Shown: positions 56,834-64,000 of the stretch, piece by piece
Layout of the letters: every line of letters starts with the position of its first letter
How positions within the stretch are numbered: the first letter of the stretch is position 1
NCBI GenBank assembly: GCA_008638415.1
Contig: VWVT01000005.1
Location: 1 to 64,000 of the forward strand
Reading direction: 5' to 3'
Source of the DNA: Nocardiopsis sinuspersici
GTDB taxonomy: Bacteria; Actinomycetota; Actinomycetes; Streptosporangiales; Streptosporangiaceae
Length of the DNA: 64,000 bases
The notes under the pieces: model-generated
What the model saw: the letters and a program-made list of their open reading frames with translations, nothing else
Told to the model about the DNA's origin: nothing
Databases searched by the model: none
Position numbers and translations under genes: made by a program

Positions 56834-57493
56834 TCACGCCCTCCCACCCTGGGTGGTGGTGCCCGAGGGTTTGAGGAGGATGGTGTCGACGGTTTCGGTC
56901 ACCACTCCGAGGGCGCGGAGCACGAACCGGGTGACCAGCGCGTGGGCCTCGTCCAGGTCGATCTCGCCGCTGACGAGCGGCAGGCGCTGGGAGCCGACCA
57001 TCGACAGGGTGAGCCGGGCCGTGTGCTCGGCGGGCAGGGGGTCGAACTCGCCCGCGAGGGCGCCCTCCTCCAGGATCTCGGTCAGCAGGCGCTGCATGGG
57101 AGCCACGTGGGCGGCGAGTGCCTGGTAGGCGTCGGGGCCGAGGCTGGCCCCGAGTTCGGCGGCGGGCGGGTGCGGGTGCGCCATGAGGCCCTCCAACTGG
57201 AGGCGGACGAACGCCGAGAGCCGTCGTGCCGCCGACACCCCCGAGGGCAGTTCGCGCCGGTACCGCTCGACGAAGGAGCGGTTGACCTGCTCGGTGAACG
57301 CCAGGAGCAGCGCGGGCTTGTCGGGGAAGTAGTTGTACAGCGCGGTGCGCGTCAGCCCCGCGGAGTTGGCCACGTCGGTCATGGAGACGCGGTCGATCCC
57401 CTGGGTCCGGATCAGCTCGTCGACGGCCTCCATGATGCGCTCCCGCGTGCGGGCGCGGTGGGCGGCGATGGTCGGAGCCGTGATCTTGGGCAT
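56834..57493 (-). CDS. TetR-family regulator
   Basis: Protein of 219 residues. The DNA-binding domain is at 12-60 (RERIMEAVDELIRTQG, then VANSAGLTRTALYNYFPDKPALL). The ligand is unknown. It lies 70 bases after heme oxygenase on the same strand and is probably in the same operon. The perfect palindrome before heme oxygenase is its most likely target. Confidence 0.9.
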   Translation of the reverse strand: MPKITAPTIAAHRARTRERIMEAVDELIRTQGIDRVSMTDVANSAGLTRTALYNYFPDKPALLLAFTEQVNRSFVERYRRELPSGVSAARRLSAFVRLQLEGLMAHPHPPAAELGASLGPDAYQALAAHVAPMQRLLTEILEEGALAGEFDPLPAEHTARLTLSMVGSQRLPLVSGEIDLDEAHALVTRFVLRALGVVTETVDTILLKPSGTTTQGGRA

Positions 57494-57563
57494 CCTCCTA
57501 TGGTGTCACGGCGCGCGATCACCGCGGCGCGGTTCGGCGGCGCCGGAGGGCGGCTCCGACGTC

Positions 57564-58253
57564 TCAGGCCGCGATGGACACGTACATCCGCCCCAGGTCG
57601 GCGAACACCTCGGTGTTGAGCTGGTAGGCCAGCCGGGTCTCGGCCACCAGGCGGGCCTCGGCGGCCTCGTCCAGGCCCAGGGAGTCGAGTCGCTCCCGGT
57701 ACCCGGCGCGGAACCGGGGGAGGCTGCCCAGACCGTCGAAGACGTAGAAGGCGACGCCGGCCTCGTCGGTGAGCCCGTAGGCCCCGGCCGCCACGCGGCG
57801 GATGAACTGGCCCCCGGACACGTCGCCCATGTAGCGGGTGTAGTGGTGGGCGACGTACCCCTCGGGGTGGTCCGCCATCTGGGCGATGCGCGCCGCGTAG
57901 GTGCGGGTGGCCGGGGTGGGGGAGATCCTCTCGCGCCAGTCGGCGCCGAGCAGGTGCTCCAGGTCGCGGACCAGGGCGGGGATCCGTTCCAGCTCCGGTC
58001 GGTGGAACCCCCCGGCGACGGGGTCGTCCGCGAGCAGGGCGCCGGTCTCCTCCAGCGCGACGTAGGCGAAGTAGTGCTGGGCGACCATCCCGGCGTATCC
58101 GGCCCGGGAGAGCGTGCCGTCCATGAGGGCCCGGGTGAACCCGTGGTCCTCCGCGGCCCGGTGGTCGCTCCAGGTCGCGGCCCTGAGCCGCTGGGAGAAG
58201 GACTCGGGCCGGTCGGGGACGGCTGTAGTGGGGGCCCCGGTCGCTGTGCTCAT
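57564..58253 (-). CDS. heme oxygenase (biliverdin-producing)
   Basis: Protein of 229 residues that opens heme to biliverdin, carbon monoxide and iron. The proximal His is in TWSDHRAAEDHGF (near residue 31). The distal helix has the GDVSGGQFIRR motif with Gly residues. Length is normal for HmuO-type enzymes. A palindromic operator lies 32-46 bases upstream. Likely role is iron recovery from heme; a role in making bilin for a photoreceptor is possible but no phytochrome is nearby. Confidence 0.94.
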   Translation of the reverse strand: MSTATGAPTTAVPDRPESFSQRLRAATWSDHRAAEDHGFTRALMDGTLSRAGYAGMVAQHYFAYVALEETGALLADDPVAGGFHRPELERIPALVRDLEHLLGADWRERISPTPATRTYAARIAQMADHPEGYVAHHYTRYMGDVSGGQFIRRVAAGAYGLTDEAGVAFYVFDGLGSLPRFRAGYRERLDSLGLDEAAEARLVAETRLAYQLNTEVFADLGRMYVSIAA

Positions 58254-58284
58254 GGTGCTGCCCGCCTTCCGTGCCGCACGTTTT

Positions 58285-58299
58285 ATGACATCATGTCAT
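58285..58299. promoter_or_regulatory. operator before heme oxygenase
   Basis: ATGACAT-C-ATGTCAT is a perfect palindrome, with an extra half-site ATGTC a few bases further. It lies in the promoter of the heme oxygenase-tetR pair. Confidence 0.7.
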
Positions 58300-58744
58300 T
58301 TAGATGTCGGCCGCTGTCAAGGTGGATGCGACACCCTGTCACGAAAAACCGTCCCCGCCCTCCTCCGACCCCGTCCCCTGACGTGCTCCCGTGGATCCGG
58401 GGAGGGCCGAACGGGATCTCGGGTAGGCTCCGCTTGGTTCCAGGCGTGTCCCCCGTCACATCCCGCACGTGCCTCTGCACGCGCATACGCCCGTTCCGTC
58501 CAGGTGCGGGGATCCCCTCCGTACACCCGCTCCGAGCGGGGGACGGGCCCTCTCGCGGGCGGAGCGGCGCGGCGGTTTCGTCCGCCGACGTCGGATGTGT
58601 CTCGTACCGGTCGCTGGTCAACAGGTCGCCGGGGCGATTATCGTTTGGATGCCGTGCGGTCCGAGCCGTTGGGAAGAGCCCCGGGTGCCCCGGGGCCACG
58701 CGGCGCGAAGAGCACCCCACGGACCGGCAGACCAAGGGCGATGA
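58300..58744. other. gene-free stretch between heme oxygenase and the signalling triad
   Basis: About 445 bases between divergent genes. No gene is supported. Near the right end AAGGG is the ribosome-binding site for the gene at 58745, and an AT-richer spot GATTATCGTTTGG (about 58635) may hold the promoter. Nothing else is recognised. Confidence 0.5.
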
Positions 58745-60040
58745 GTGGATACCAGGAGAACGAAGCACGATCCCGTGACGGTGATCGGCGGGGAGGCGGC
58801 ACAGGCCGCCTCCGTCAACGGTGCTGTCTCGCACGAAAGCGCCTTCCTGGACGAGGACACCGTCGTGAACGAGCGGGTGGAGGCCAGCGTCGAATCGGTT
58901 GACGTCCTACTGATCGAAGACGACCCCGGTGACGCCTTCCTCGCCGAGGAGCTGCTCGACGAGACGGCCCTGACCACGCGCATCACGTGGGTTTCGACCC
59001 TCGCCGAGGCGCGCGTGCACCTCGGGGGGTTCCGCGGCTGCGTGCTGCTCGACCTCAACCTCCCCGACGCCCATGGCCTGGACCTGCTCCGCGAGGTCCT
59101 GGAGGGCGCGCCCGGCGCGGCCGTCGTCGTCCTCACCGGACTCGACGACGAGCACGAGGGCGTCGCGGCCGTGGCCGCGGGCGCCCAGGACTACCTCGTC
59201 AAGGGCCAGGTCGACGGCTCCCTGCTCGGACGCAGCCTGCGCTACTCCCTCGAACGGCGCCGCGCCGACGAGAACGCCCACCACCTCCGCGAGGCCCGCC
59301 TGCGCGCCCGCGAGAACATGCGCCTCGAACGCGGACTGCTGCCCCAGGTCCTCCTACAGCGCTCGCCGCTGGAGCACCGCGCCTACTACCGGCCCGGGCG
59401 CAAGCGCGCCCTGGTCGGAGGGGACTTCTACGACGCGGTCGAGAAGGACGGCACCACCCACGTCATCATCGGCGACGTCAGCGGACACGGCCCCGACGAG
59501 GCCGCCCTCGGCGTCAGCCTGCGCATCGCCTGGCGCGCCCTCATCATGGGCGGCGTCGACGAGGAGCGGGTGCTGCCCAACCTGGAGGACATCCTGGTCA
59601 GCGAACGCGCACAGGAGGAGCTGTACGCGACGCTGTGCATGGCGAGCCTTGACACCGGCGACGACCGGGTCAGGCTCCGCGTCCTGGGGCACCCGCCGCC
59701 CATGATCCTGCGCGGCGGCGCGGTCGAGGAGACCCGGGTCACCCCGCAGCCTCCCCTGGGCGTCTTCCCGGTCGAGCAGAACGACATCGACGAGGTCGTG
59801 CTCCCCGTCGGGTCGACCATGCTCTTCTACACCGACGGCCTCGTGGACGCCTACGACGGCGCCCCGCCCGCGCGCCTGGAGGTCGCCGGCCTGAGCCGCA
59901 TGGTCAGCGGCGTGCTGGCGCGGGACACCTCGCTGTCCCAGCTTCCCGAACGCCTGGTGGACGAGGCCGAGCACAGCAACGGGGGGCCGCTCCAGGACGA
60001 CGTGGCGATGCTGCTCATCACGCACGGAGAAACCGGGTGA
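58745..60040 (+). CDS. receiver-SpoIIE fusion phosphatase (PP2C)
   Basis: Protein of 431 residues. The receiver domain (about 52-170) has VLLIEDDPGD and the phospho-acceptor Asp in LLDLNLPD. A coiled linker (EARLRARENMRLERGLLPQVLL) leads to a SpoIIE/PP2C phosphatase (about 215-430) with GGDFYDA, GDVSGHGPDEA and DDVAMLL metal motifs. Phosphorylation should switch a Ser-phosphatase that acts on anti-anti-sigma-like proteins. GTG 58745 has AAGGG upstream. The histidine kinase overlaps its stop (GTGA). Confidence 0.93.
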   Translation: MDTRRTKHDPVTVIGGEAAQAASVNGAVSHESAFLDEDTVVNERVEASVESVDVLLIEDDPGDAFLAEELLDETALTTRITWVSTLAEARVHLGGFRGCVLLDLNLPDAHGLDLLREVLEGAPGAAVVVLTGLDDEHEGVAAVAAGAQDYLVKGQVDGSLLGRSLRYSLERRRADENAHHLREARLRARENMRLERGLLPQVLLQRSPLEHRAYYRPGRKRALVGGDFYDAVEKDGTTHVIIGDVSGHGPDEAALGVSLRIAWRALIMGGVDEERVLPNLEDILVSERAQEELYATLCMASLDTGDDRVRLRVLGHPPPMILRGGAVEETRVTPQPPLGVFPVEQNDIDEVVLPVGSTMLFYTDGLVDAYDGAPPARLEVAGLSRMVSGVLARDTSLSQLPERLVDEAEHSNGGPLQDDVAMLLITHGETG

Positions 60041-61995
60041 ACACACCCGGAGAGGGGACGGCCATGGAGACCGAGGGATCCGGGCCGGCCCCGGGCACCG
60101 GCGTGCGCGGTGGCGCCTCCACCGGCGGCGCGCACTTCGTCAACGGCGCGGGCCGTGAGCGCGGACGCGCCCCCCGCGAGTCGTGGAGCCTGCGGCGGCG
60201 CGTCACCAGCCTGCTGACCGTGGTCGCCGTCGTCCTGGTCGTGGCGGTGTCGGTCATCACCCTGGCCGCGCTGGAGGCCCGCGAGTCCCTCAGCCTGCAG
60301 GTCGACTCCCTGACCCCCGCCGTGAGCGCCGTCGAGCAGACCAGCGGGGCCTACCTCACCCAGGACCACGCCCTGCGCGGCTACATCCTCACCGAGGACC
60401 GCGAGTTCCTCCAGCCCTACGTCGAGAGCCAGTTGACCCTGGCCGAGCACAGGGCCTCCCTGATCCAGCTCGCCGAGGACAACCCCGAGGTGGCCACCAA
60501 CGTCGACGACCTGCTCGCCGCGGGCCGGAAGTGGACCGAGGAGTTCGCCGAGCCCGCCCTGGAGCAGGTCAGCAGCGGCCAGGAGATCTCCCAGGAGGAC
60601 CTGCGGCGCGGTCGGGTCCTGTTCCTGGAGCTCACCCGGGTCAGCGACACCACCGCCCAGCAGCTCAACGCCGAGATCAACGAGGCCCGCGACGGCCTGA
60701 CCCTGGCCACCCAGCAGGTCATCGCCCTGCTGGTCCTGGTCGGCCTGGTCGTGGTGTTCCTGTCGGTGTTCCTGTGGGTGATGCTCCAGCAGTGGGTGCT
60801 GCGCCCCCTGGACGAACTGGCGGGTCACATGCGCCAGGTGTCGGAGGGCTACTACGCGCACCGGATCTCCCTGTACGGGCCGCCGGAGATCGTCCGGCTC
60901 GGCCGTGACGTGGACTCCATGCGCGAGCGCATCGTGCACGACCTGGAGGAGGTCGCCTCCGCCCGGCGCAAGCTCCAGGAGCAGTCCGCCCTCCTGGAGA
61001 ACCAGACCGAGGAGCTGCGCCGCTCCAACCTGGAGCTGGAGCAGTTCGCCTACGTCGCCTCCCACGACCTCCAGGAGCCGCTGCGCAAGGTGGCGAGCTT
61101 CTGCCAACTGCTCCAGCGCCGCTACCAGGGGCAGTTGGACGAGCGCGCCGACTCCTACATCGACTTCGCGGTCGAGGGGGCCAAGCGCATGCAGACCCTC
61201 ATCAACGACCTGCTGGCCTTCTCCCGGGTCGGCCGGACGAGGAACTTCACACCGGTTCCCCTGGAGGGCGCCCTGGACGACGCGCTGAGCAACCTGTCCA
61301 CCCGCCTGGAGGAGGTGGACGCCGAGGTCACCTGGGAGCCGATGCCGACCGTGCAGGGCGACCGCACCCTGCTCACCCAGGTGTTCTTCAACCTGGTGGG
61401 CAACGCCGTGAAGTTCCGCGGCGAGGAGGGGCCCCGCGTCCACATCAGCGTCGAGCGGCGCGAGGACGAGTGGGTGTTCTGCTGTACGGACAACGGGATC
61501 GGGATCGAGCCGCAGTACGCCGAGCGCATCTTCGTGATCTTCCAGAGGCTGCACACCAGGGACAAGTACACGGGTACGGGCATCGGCCTGGCGATGTGCA
61601 AGAAGATCGTGGAGTTCCACGGGGGACGGATCTGGCTGGACACGGGTCCGCACGACGCCGAGGTGCCCGAAACCTCAGAGGAAGAGAACTCCGGCCAGAC
61701 CGGAACCCGCATATGCTGGTCCTTGCCCGTCGACTCCGCCCAAGAGGTGAACGCGGTCCCCGAGCCGGGAACCGCCGGAAGCGCTCCCAGCGATAACGGA
61801 GTCGAGGGCACCGAGGACGCCGAGACCACCACCCCCGAGGACTCGGCTCCGACGGCCGCACGACAGTCCACGGGTACGGGTTCCCCGGAGGAGGACGGCG
61901 GCGCCGAACCGGACGACGGATCCGGCGGTGCGCGGTCCGCTCCACCCGGGCCCGGTGGCGGTACGGTTCCCCCCGGCCACGGGGCGGGGCCCTGA
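60037..61995 (+). CDS. CHASE3-HAMP sensor histidine kinase
   Basis: Protein of 652 residues. The first helix is near 55-80, followed by an extracytoplasmic CHASE3-like helical domain (80-230), a second helix (233-255), HAMP, and a coiled coil. The H-box FAYVASHDLQEPLRKV is of the phytochrome-like/Cph1 class. ATPase motifs are QVFFNLVGNAVKF, DNGIGI and GTGIGLAMCKKIV. The last 90 residues are disordered. It likely phosphorylates the fused receiver upstream and the small receiver downstream. Confidence 0.93.
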   Translation: MNTPGEGTAMETEGSGPAPGTGVRGGASTGGAHFVNGAGRERGRAPRESWSLRRRVTSLLTVVAVVLVVAVSVITLAALEARESLSLQVDSLTPAVSAVEQTSGAYLTQDHALRGYILTEDREFLQPYVESQLTLAEHRASLIQLAEDNPEVATNVDDLLAAGRKWTEEFAEPALEQVSSGQEISQEDLRRGRVLFLELTRVSDTTAQQLNAEINEARDGLTLATQQVIALLVLVGLVVVFLSVFLWVMLQQWVLRPLDELAGHMRQVSEGYYAHRISLYGPPEIVRLGRDVDSMRERIVHDLEEVASARRKLQEQSALLENQTEELRRSNLELEQFAYVASHDLQEPLRKVASFCQLLQRRYQGQLDERADSYIDFAVEGAKRMQTLINDLLAFSRVGRTRNFTPVPLEGALDDALSNLSTRLEEVDAEVTWEPMPTVQGDRTLLTQVFFNLVGNAVKFRGEEGPRVHISVERREDEWVFCCTDNGIGIEPQYAERIFVIFQRLHTRDKYTGTGIGLAMCKKIVEFHGGRIWLDTGPHDAEVPETSEEENSGQTGTRICWSLPVDSAQEVNAVPEPGTAGSAPSDNGVEGTEDAETTTPEDSAPTAARQSTGTGSPEEDGGAEPDDGSGGARSAPPGPGGGTVPPGHGAGP

Positions 61996-62011
61996 GGCAG
62001 GGGTCTGAAGC

Positions 62012-62458
62012 TTGAGCGAGGTCATGTTGGTGCATCCCATCGAGGTGCTGCTGGTCGAGGACGATCCCGGTGACGTCCTGATGACCAAGGAGGCGTTCGA
62101 GGAACACAAGCTGGGCAACCGCCTGCACGTGGTCTCCGACGGCGTCGAGGCACTGCGCTTCCTGCGTCGTGAGGGGGAGTTCGCCGACGCACCGCGCCCC
62201 CACCTGATCCTGCTCGACCTCAACCTGCCCCGCAAGGACGGCCGCGAGGTGCTGGAGGAGGTCAAGAACGACGACGACCTCGCGCACATCCCCGTCGTGG
62301 TGCTCACCACCTCCGAGGCGGAGGAGGACGTGCTGCGCAGCTACCGCCTGCACGCCAACGCCTACGTGCCCAAACCGGTGGACTTCGAGCAGTTCATACG
62401 GGTGGTCCGGCAGATCGACGACTTCTTCGTCAGCGTGGTCCGCCTTCCCAAGGGCTGA
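62012..62458 (+). CDS. Rcp1-like single-domain response regulator
   Basis: Protein of 148 residues consisting of one receiver domain: [23 protein letters not shown], phospho-Asp in [11 protein letters not shown], Thr in VVLTTS and Lys in YVPKPVDF. The long alpha1-loop is that of Rcp1, the partner of cyanobacterial phytochrome Cph1. With no output domain it probably acts as a phosphate sink or relay. TTG 62012 is the assumed start; ATG 62024 is possible. It follows the kinase by 16 bases. Confidence 0.92.
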   Translation: MSEVMLVHPIEVLLVEDDPGDVLMTKEAFEEHKLGNRLHVVSDGVEALRFLRREGEFADAPRPHLILLDLNLPRKDGREVLEEVKNDDDLAHIPVVVLTTSEAEEDVLRSYRLHANAYVPKPVDFEQFIRVVRQIDDFFVSVVRLPKG

Positions 62459-62553
62459 TCGGGCGCGCACCGCACGGGCCCGGTCCCGCCCGGCCCCGGC
62501 AGGTCGTGCGAACGCGCGCGGGGCGAAGCCGCGTGGGCACGGCGGTTTTTCGT

Positions 62554-62559
62554 TACGGT
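62554..62559 (+). promoter_or_regulatory. -10 box of a leaderless transcript
   Basis: TACGGT (TANNNT type) ends seven bases before the ATG at 62567. AAGAGG lies too close to the ATG to be a normal ribosome-binding site, so leaderless initiation is likely. Confidence 0.45.
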
Positions 62560-62566
62560 AAGAGGT

Positions 62567-63094
62567 ATGAGCTTGCCGGAACCGCGTGATCCCGCTGGTC
62601 CCTACCGTGTCAGCGTGGTGTGCCTGGGCAACATCTGCCGGTCGCCCATGGCTGAGAAGGTCCTCACCGCCGACCTCGAACGGGCCGGGCTGAGCGAGCT
62701 CGTGGAGGTGGACAGCTCCGGCACGGGCGACTGGCACGTGGGCGGCGGCATGGACCCGCGCGCGGCCTCCACCCTGCGCGTGCACGGATACCTGACCGGC
62801 CACACCGCCCGCCAGTTCGACCCCGCGGACCTCGCCACCCGCGACCTCGTCCTGGCCATGGACCTGGACAACGTCGACGAGGTGCGGCGCGCCGTCGACG
62901 AGTACGGCGACAGGTACGGGTTCGACATGTCGCGTCTGCGCCTCTTCCGCTCCTTCGCGCCCGACAGCGGCCCCAACCCGGAGGTCCCCGACCCCTACTA
63001 CGGCGGCGACGACGGGTTCACCGCCGTCCTGAACATGGTGGAGGCCGCCGCCAAGGGCCTCACCAGCGAGCTCGCCGCCCGGTTGGGGCGGTAG
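62567..63094 (+). CDS. low-molecular-weight protein-tyrosine phosphatase
   Basis: Protein of 175 residues. The phosphate loop VCLGNICRSPMAEK is the CX5RS motif, near residue 19, and the general acid is in VPDPYYGGDDGF. It removes phosphate from tyrosine residues. ATG 62567. The fructosamine-kinase-like gene follows after 23 bases. Confidence 0.95.
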   Translation: MSLPEPRDPAGPYRVSVVCLGNICRSPMAEKVLTADLERAGLSELVEVDSSGTGDWHVGGGMDPRAASTLRVHGYLTGHTARQFDPADLATRDLVLAMDLDNVDEVRRAVDEYGDRYGFDMSRLRLFRSFAPDSGPNPEVPDPYYGGDDGFTAVLNMVEAAAKGLTSELAARLGR

Positions 63095-63117
63095 TGCCGG
63101 GGGAGAGGGGATCGACC

Positions 63118-64000
63118 GTGCGGGCGTTCGGAGGCGGGGACGACGGCGACGGGCACGGGGAGAGACGCCCCAGGGACCCGGTCAGCGGCACCATGGCCGA
63201 ACGCCTGTCCGTCCTGCTCGACCGCGATGTCGGCCGTGCCGTCCGCGCCGGGAGCAGCCACGACTGGGACATCTCCTACGCCGAGCTCACCGACGGCACC
63301 CGCCTGTTCGTCAAGGCCCTGCCCCGGGGCGCCCCGCCGAGCGGGGTGCTCACCGCCGAGGCGCGGGGACTGGAGTGGCTGGGCCGCACCTTCGGTTCGC
63401 CGGCCATCGACGTCCTGGCCTGGGACGAGCGCATCCTCGTCCTGCCGTGGATGGAGGAGCGCGAGCCCACCGCCCAGGCCGCCGAACGGCTCGGACACCG
63501 GCTCGCCGGGATGCACATGACCGGCGCCGACCACTTCGGCGCCGACTGGCCCGGCTACATCGGGCCGCTGCCCATGGACAACACCCCCTCCGACGACTGG
63601 CCGCGCTTTTACGCCGAGCAGCGGCTGCGCCCCTACCTGCGCCGGGCCCTGGACCAGGGCGCGCTCACCCCCTCCGACGTGCGCGTGGTGGAGAAGGTCG
63701 TCGACGCGGTGCCCGACCTGGCGGGGGACCCCGGGCCGCCCGCACGCGTGCACGGGGACCTGTGGAGCGGCAACGTGCTCTGGCGGGAACGGGACGCGGT
63801 GCTGATCGACCCGGCCGCGCACGGCGGCCACCGGGAGGCCGACCTGGCCATGCTGGCCCTGTTCGGCCTCCCCCACCTGGAACGGGTCCGCGACGCCTAC
63901 AACGAGGCGGCGCCGCTGGCCTCCGGCTGGCGGTCGCGGGTCGCCCTGCACCAACTGCACCCGCTGCTGGTGCACGTGTGCCTGTTCGGCGCCGCCTACC
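63118..64000 (+). CDS. fructosamine kinase-like protein (3' end beyond window)
   Basis: At least 294 residues, cut by the window edge. It begins at GTG 63118, preceded by GGGGGAGAGGGG. After a Gly/Arg-rich start, the kinase fold shows FVKALPRG (ATP Lys), VLPWMEE, and the catalytic block RVHGDLWSGNVLW followed by LIDPAAHGGHREADLAML. This is the fructosamine/ketosamine-3-kinase family, which phosphorylates sugar-modified amines and so aids protein deglycation. No stop is reached before base 64000. Confidence 0.9.
   Translation, partial: MRAFGGGDDGDGHGERRPRDPVSGTMAERLSVLLDRDVGRAVRAGSSHDWDISYAELTDGTRLFVKALPRGAPPSGVLTAEARGLEWLGRTFGSPAIDVLAWDERILVLPWMEEREPTAQAAERLGHRLAGMHMTGADHFGADWPGYIGPLPMDNTPSDDWPRFYAEQRLRPYLRRALDQGALTPSDVRVVEKVVDAVPDLAGDPGPPARVHGDLWSGNVLWRERDAVLIDPAAHGGHREADLAMLALFGLPHLERVRDAYNEAAPLASGWRSRVALHQLHPLLVHVCLFGAAY

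Noticed and set aside
57564..62458. Phytochrome photoreceptor system formed by heme oxygenase and the kinase triad
   Set aside because: The kinase has CHASE3 and HAMP inputs and no GAF-PHY bilin-binding domain, and the heme oxygenase is under a separate, divergent promoter with its own TetR gene.

Overview
The window is a high-GC actinomycete chromosome segment. Long spurious reading frames oppose almost every gene, GTG and TTG starts are common, several promoters look leaderless, and there are KstR-, NrtR- and Asp23/AmaP-type genes. The gene set suggests Nocardiopsis or a related member of Streptosporangiales; that assignment is inference. No phage, conjugative or secondary-metabolite cluster is seen, and the only mobile traces are short terminal-repeat remnants.

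Layout, left to right. The 5S rRNA at bases 1-118 closes an rRNA operon. It is followed by a small methyltransferase and a large class A penicillin-binding protein with a 420-residue disordered cytoplasmic tail (0.3-4.6 kb). A minus-strand operon carries glycosyltransferase, methyltransferase and a terpenoid-cyclase-like all-alpha protein (4.7-8.0 kb). A metallo-beta-lactamase-fold hydrolase and a KstR-like TetR regulator flank a 357-base regulatory gap (8.1-10.1 kb). A membrane-anchored sigma-factor-like protein precedes nadA, which diverges from its likely repressor nrtR (10.1-13.6 kb). A HAD hydrolase and a four-gene osmoprotectant ABC importer follow (13.6-18.0 kb). A 430-base intergenic region then holds two copies of a structured repeat.

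From 18.4 to 26 kb come flavin reductase and SppA (overlapping), a lipoprotein, a pair of M16 peptidases and a membrane Ser/Thr kinase. From 26 to 31 kb come a short-armed tRNA with anticodon UAG, Bcp, a CDP-alcohol phosphatidyltransferase, a DUF3618 protein, a PLP-dependent aldolase-like enzyme and PurU. A six-gene Asp23/AmaP envelope-stress operon spans 31.6-34.2 kb. A small RpiR regulon (amidohydrolase, regulator, sodium symporter) carries two matching TGCAA-N6-TTGCA operators (34.2-38.0 kb). The minus-strand operon gcvT-gcvH-glyA-sdaA, headed by a tandem glycine riboswitch, spans 38.7-43.4 kb and can route glycine to serine and pyruvate. PurU at 30.3 kb also acts in one-carbon metabolism.

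The right third holds a class D beta-lactamase, a DAHP synthase, an acyl-CoA synthetase, a DUF4429/SHOCT protein, proline iminopeptidase, a DUF4153-like membrane protein, a ferredoxin with a convergent reductase, asparaginase, a DEDDh exonuclease, heme oxygenase with a TetR regulator, a signalling triad (receiver-SpoIIE phosphatase, CHASE3 histidine kinase, Rcp1-like receiver), a low-molecular-weight phosphatase, and a fructosamine-kinase-like gene cut by the window edge.

The most unusual signals are: (1) a family of short CTAG-bounded, inverted-repeat elements at three places, each time supplying the TAG stop codon of the neighbouring gene; (2) a duplicated 17-bp-stem structured repeat at 18.0-18.3 kb, one copy with an extra hairpin in its loop; (3) a class I tRNA with a leucine-type UAG anticodon loop but no long variable arm; (4) short Shine-Dalgarno-led leader peptides directly before the penicillin-binding protein (with a TTA codon) and the kinase; (5) an apparent CTG start codon; (6) several palindromic operators that can be assigned to adjacent regulators.
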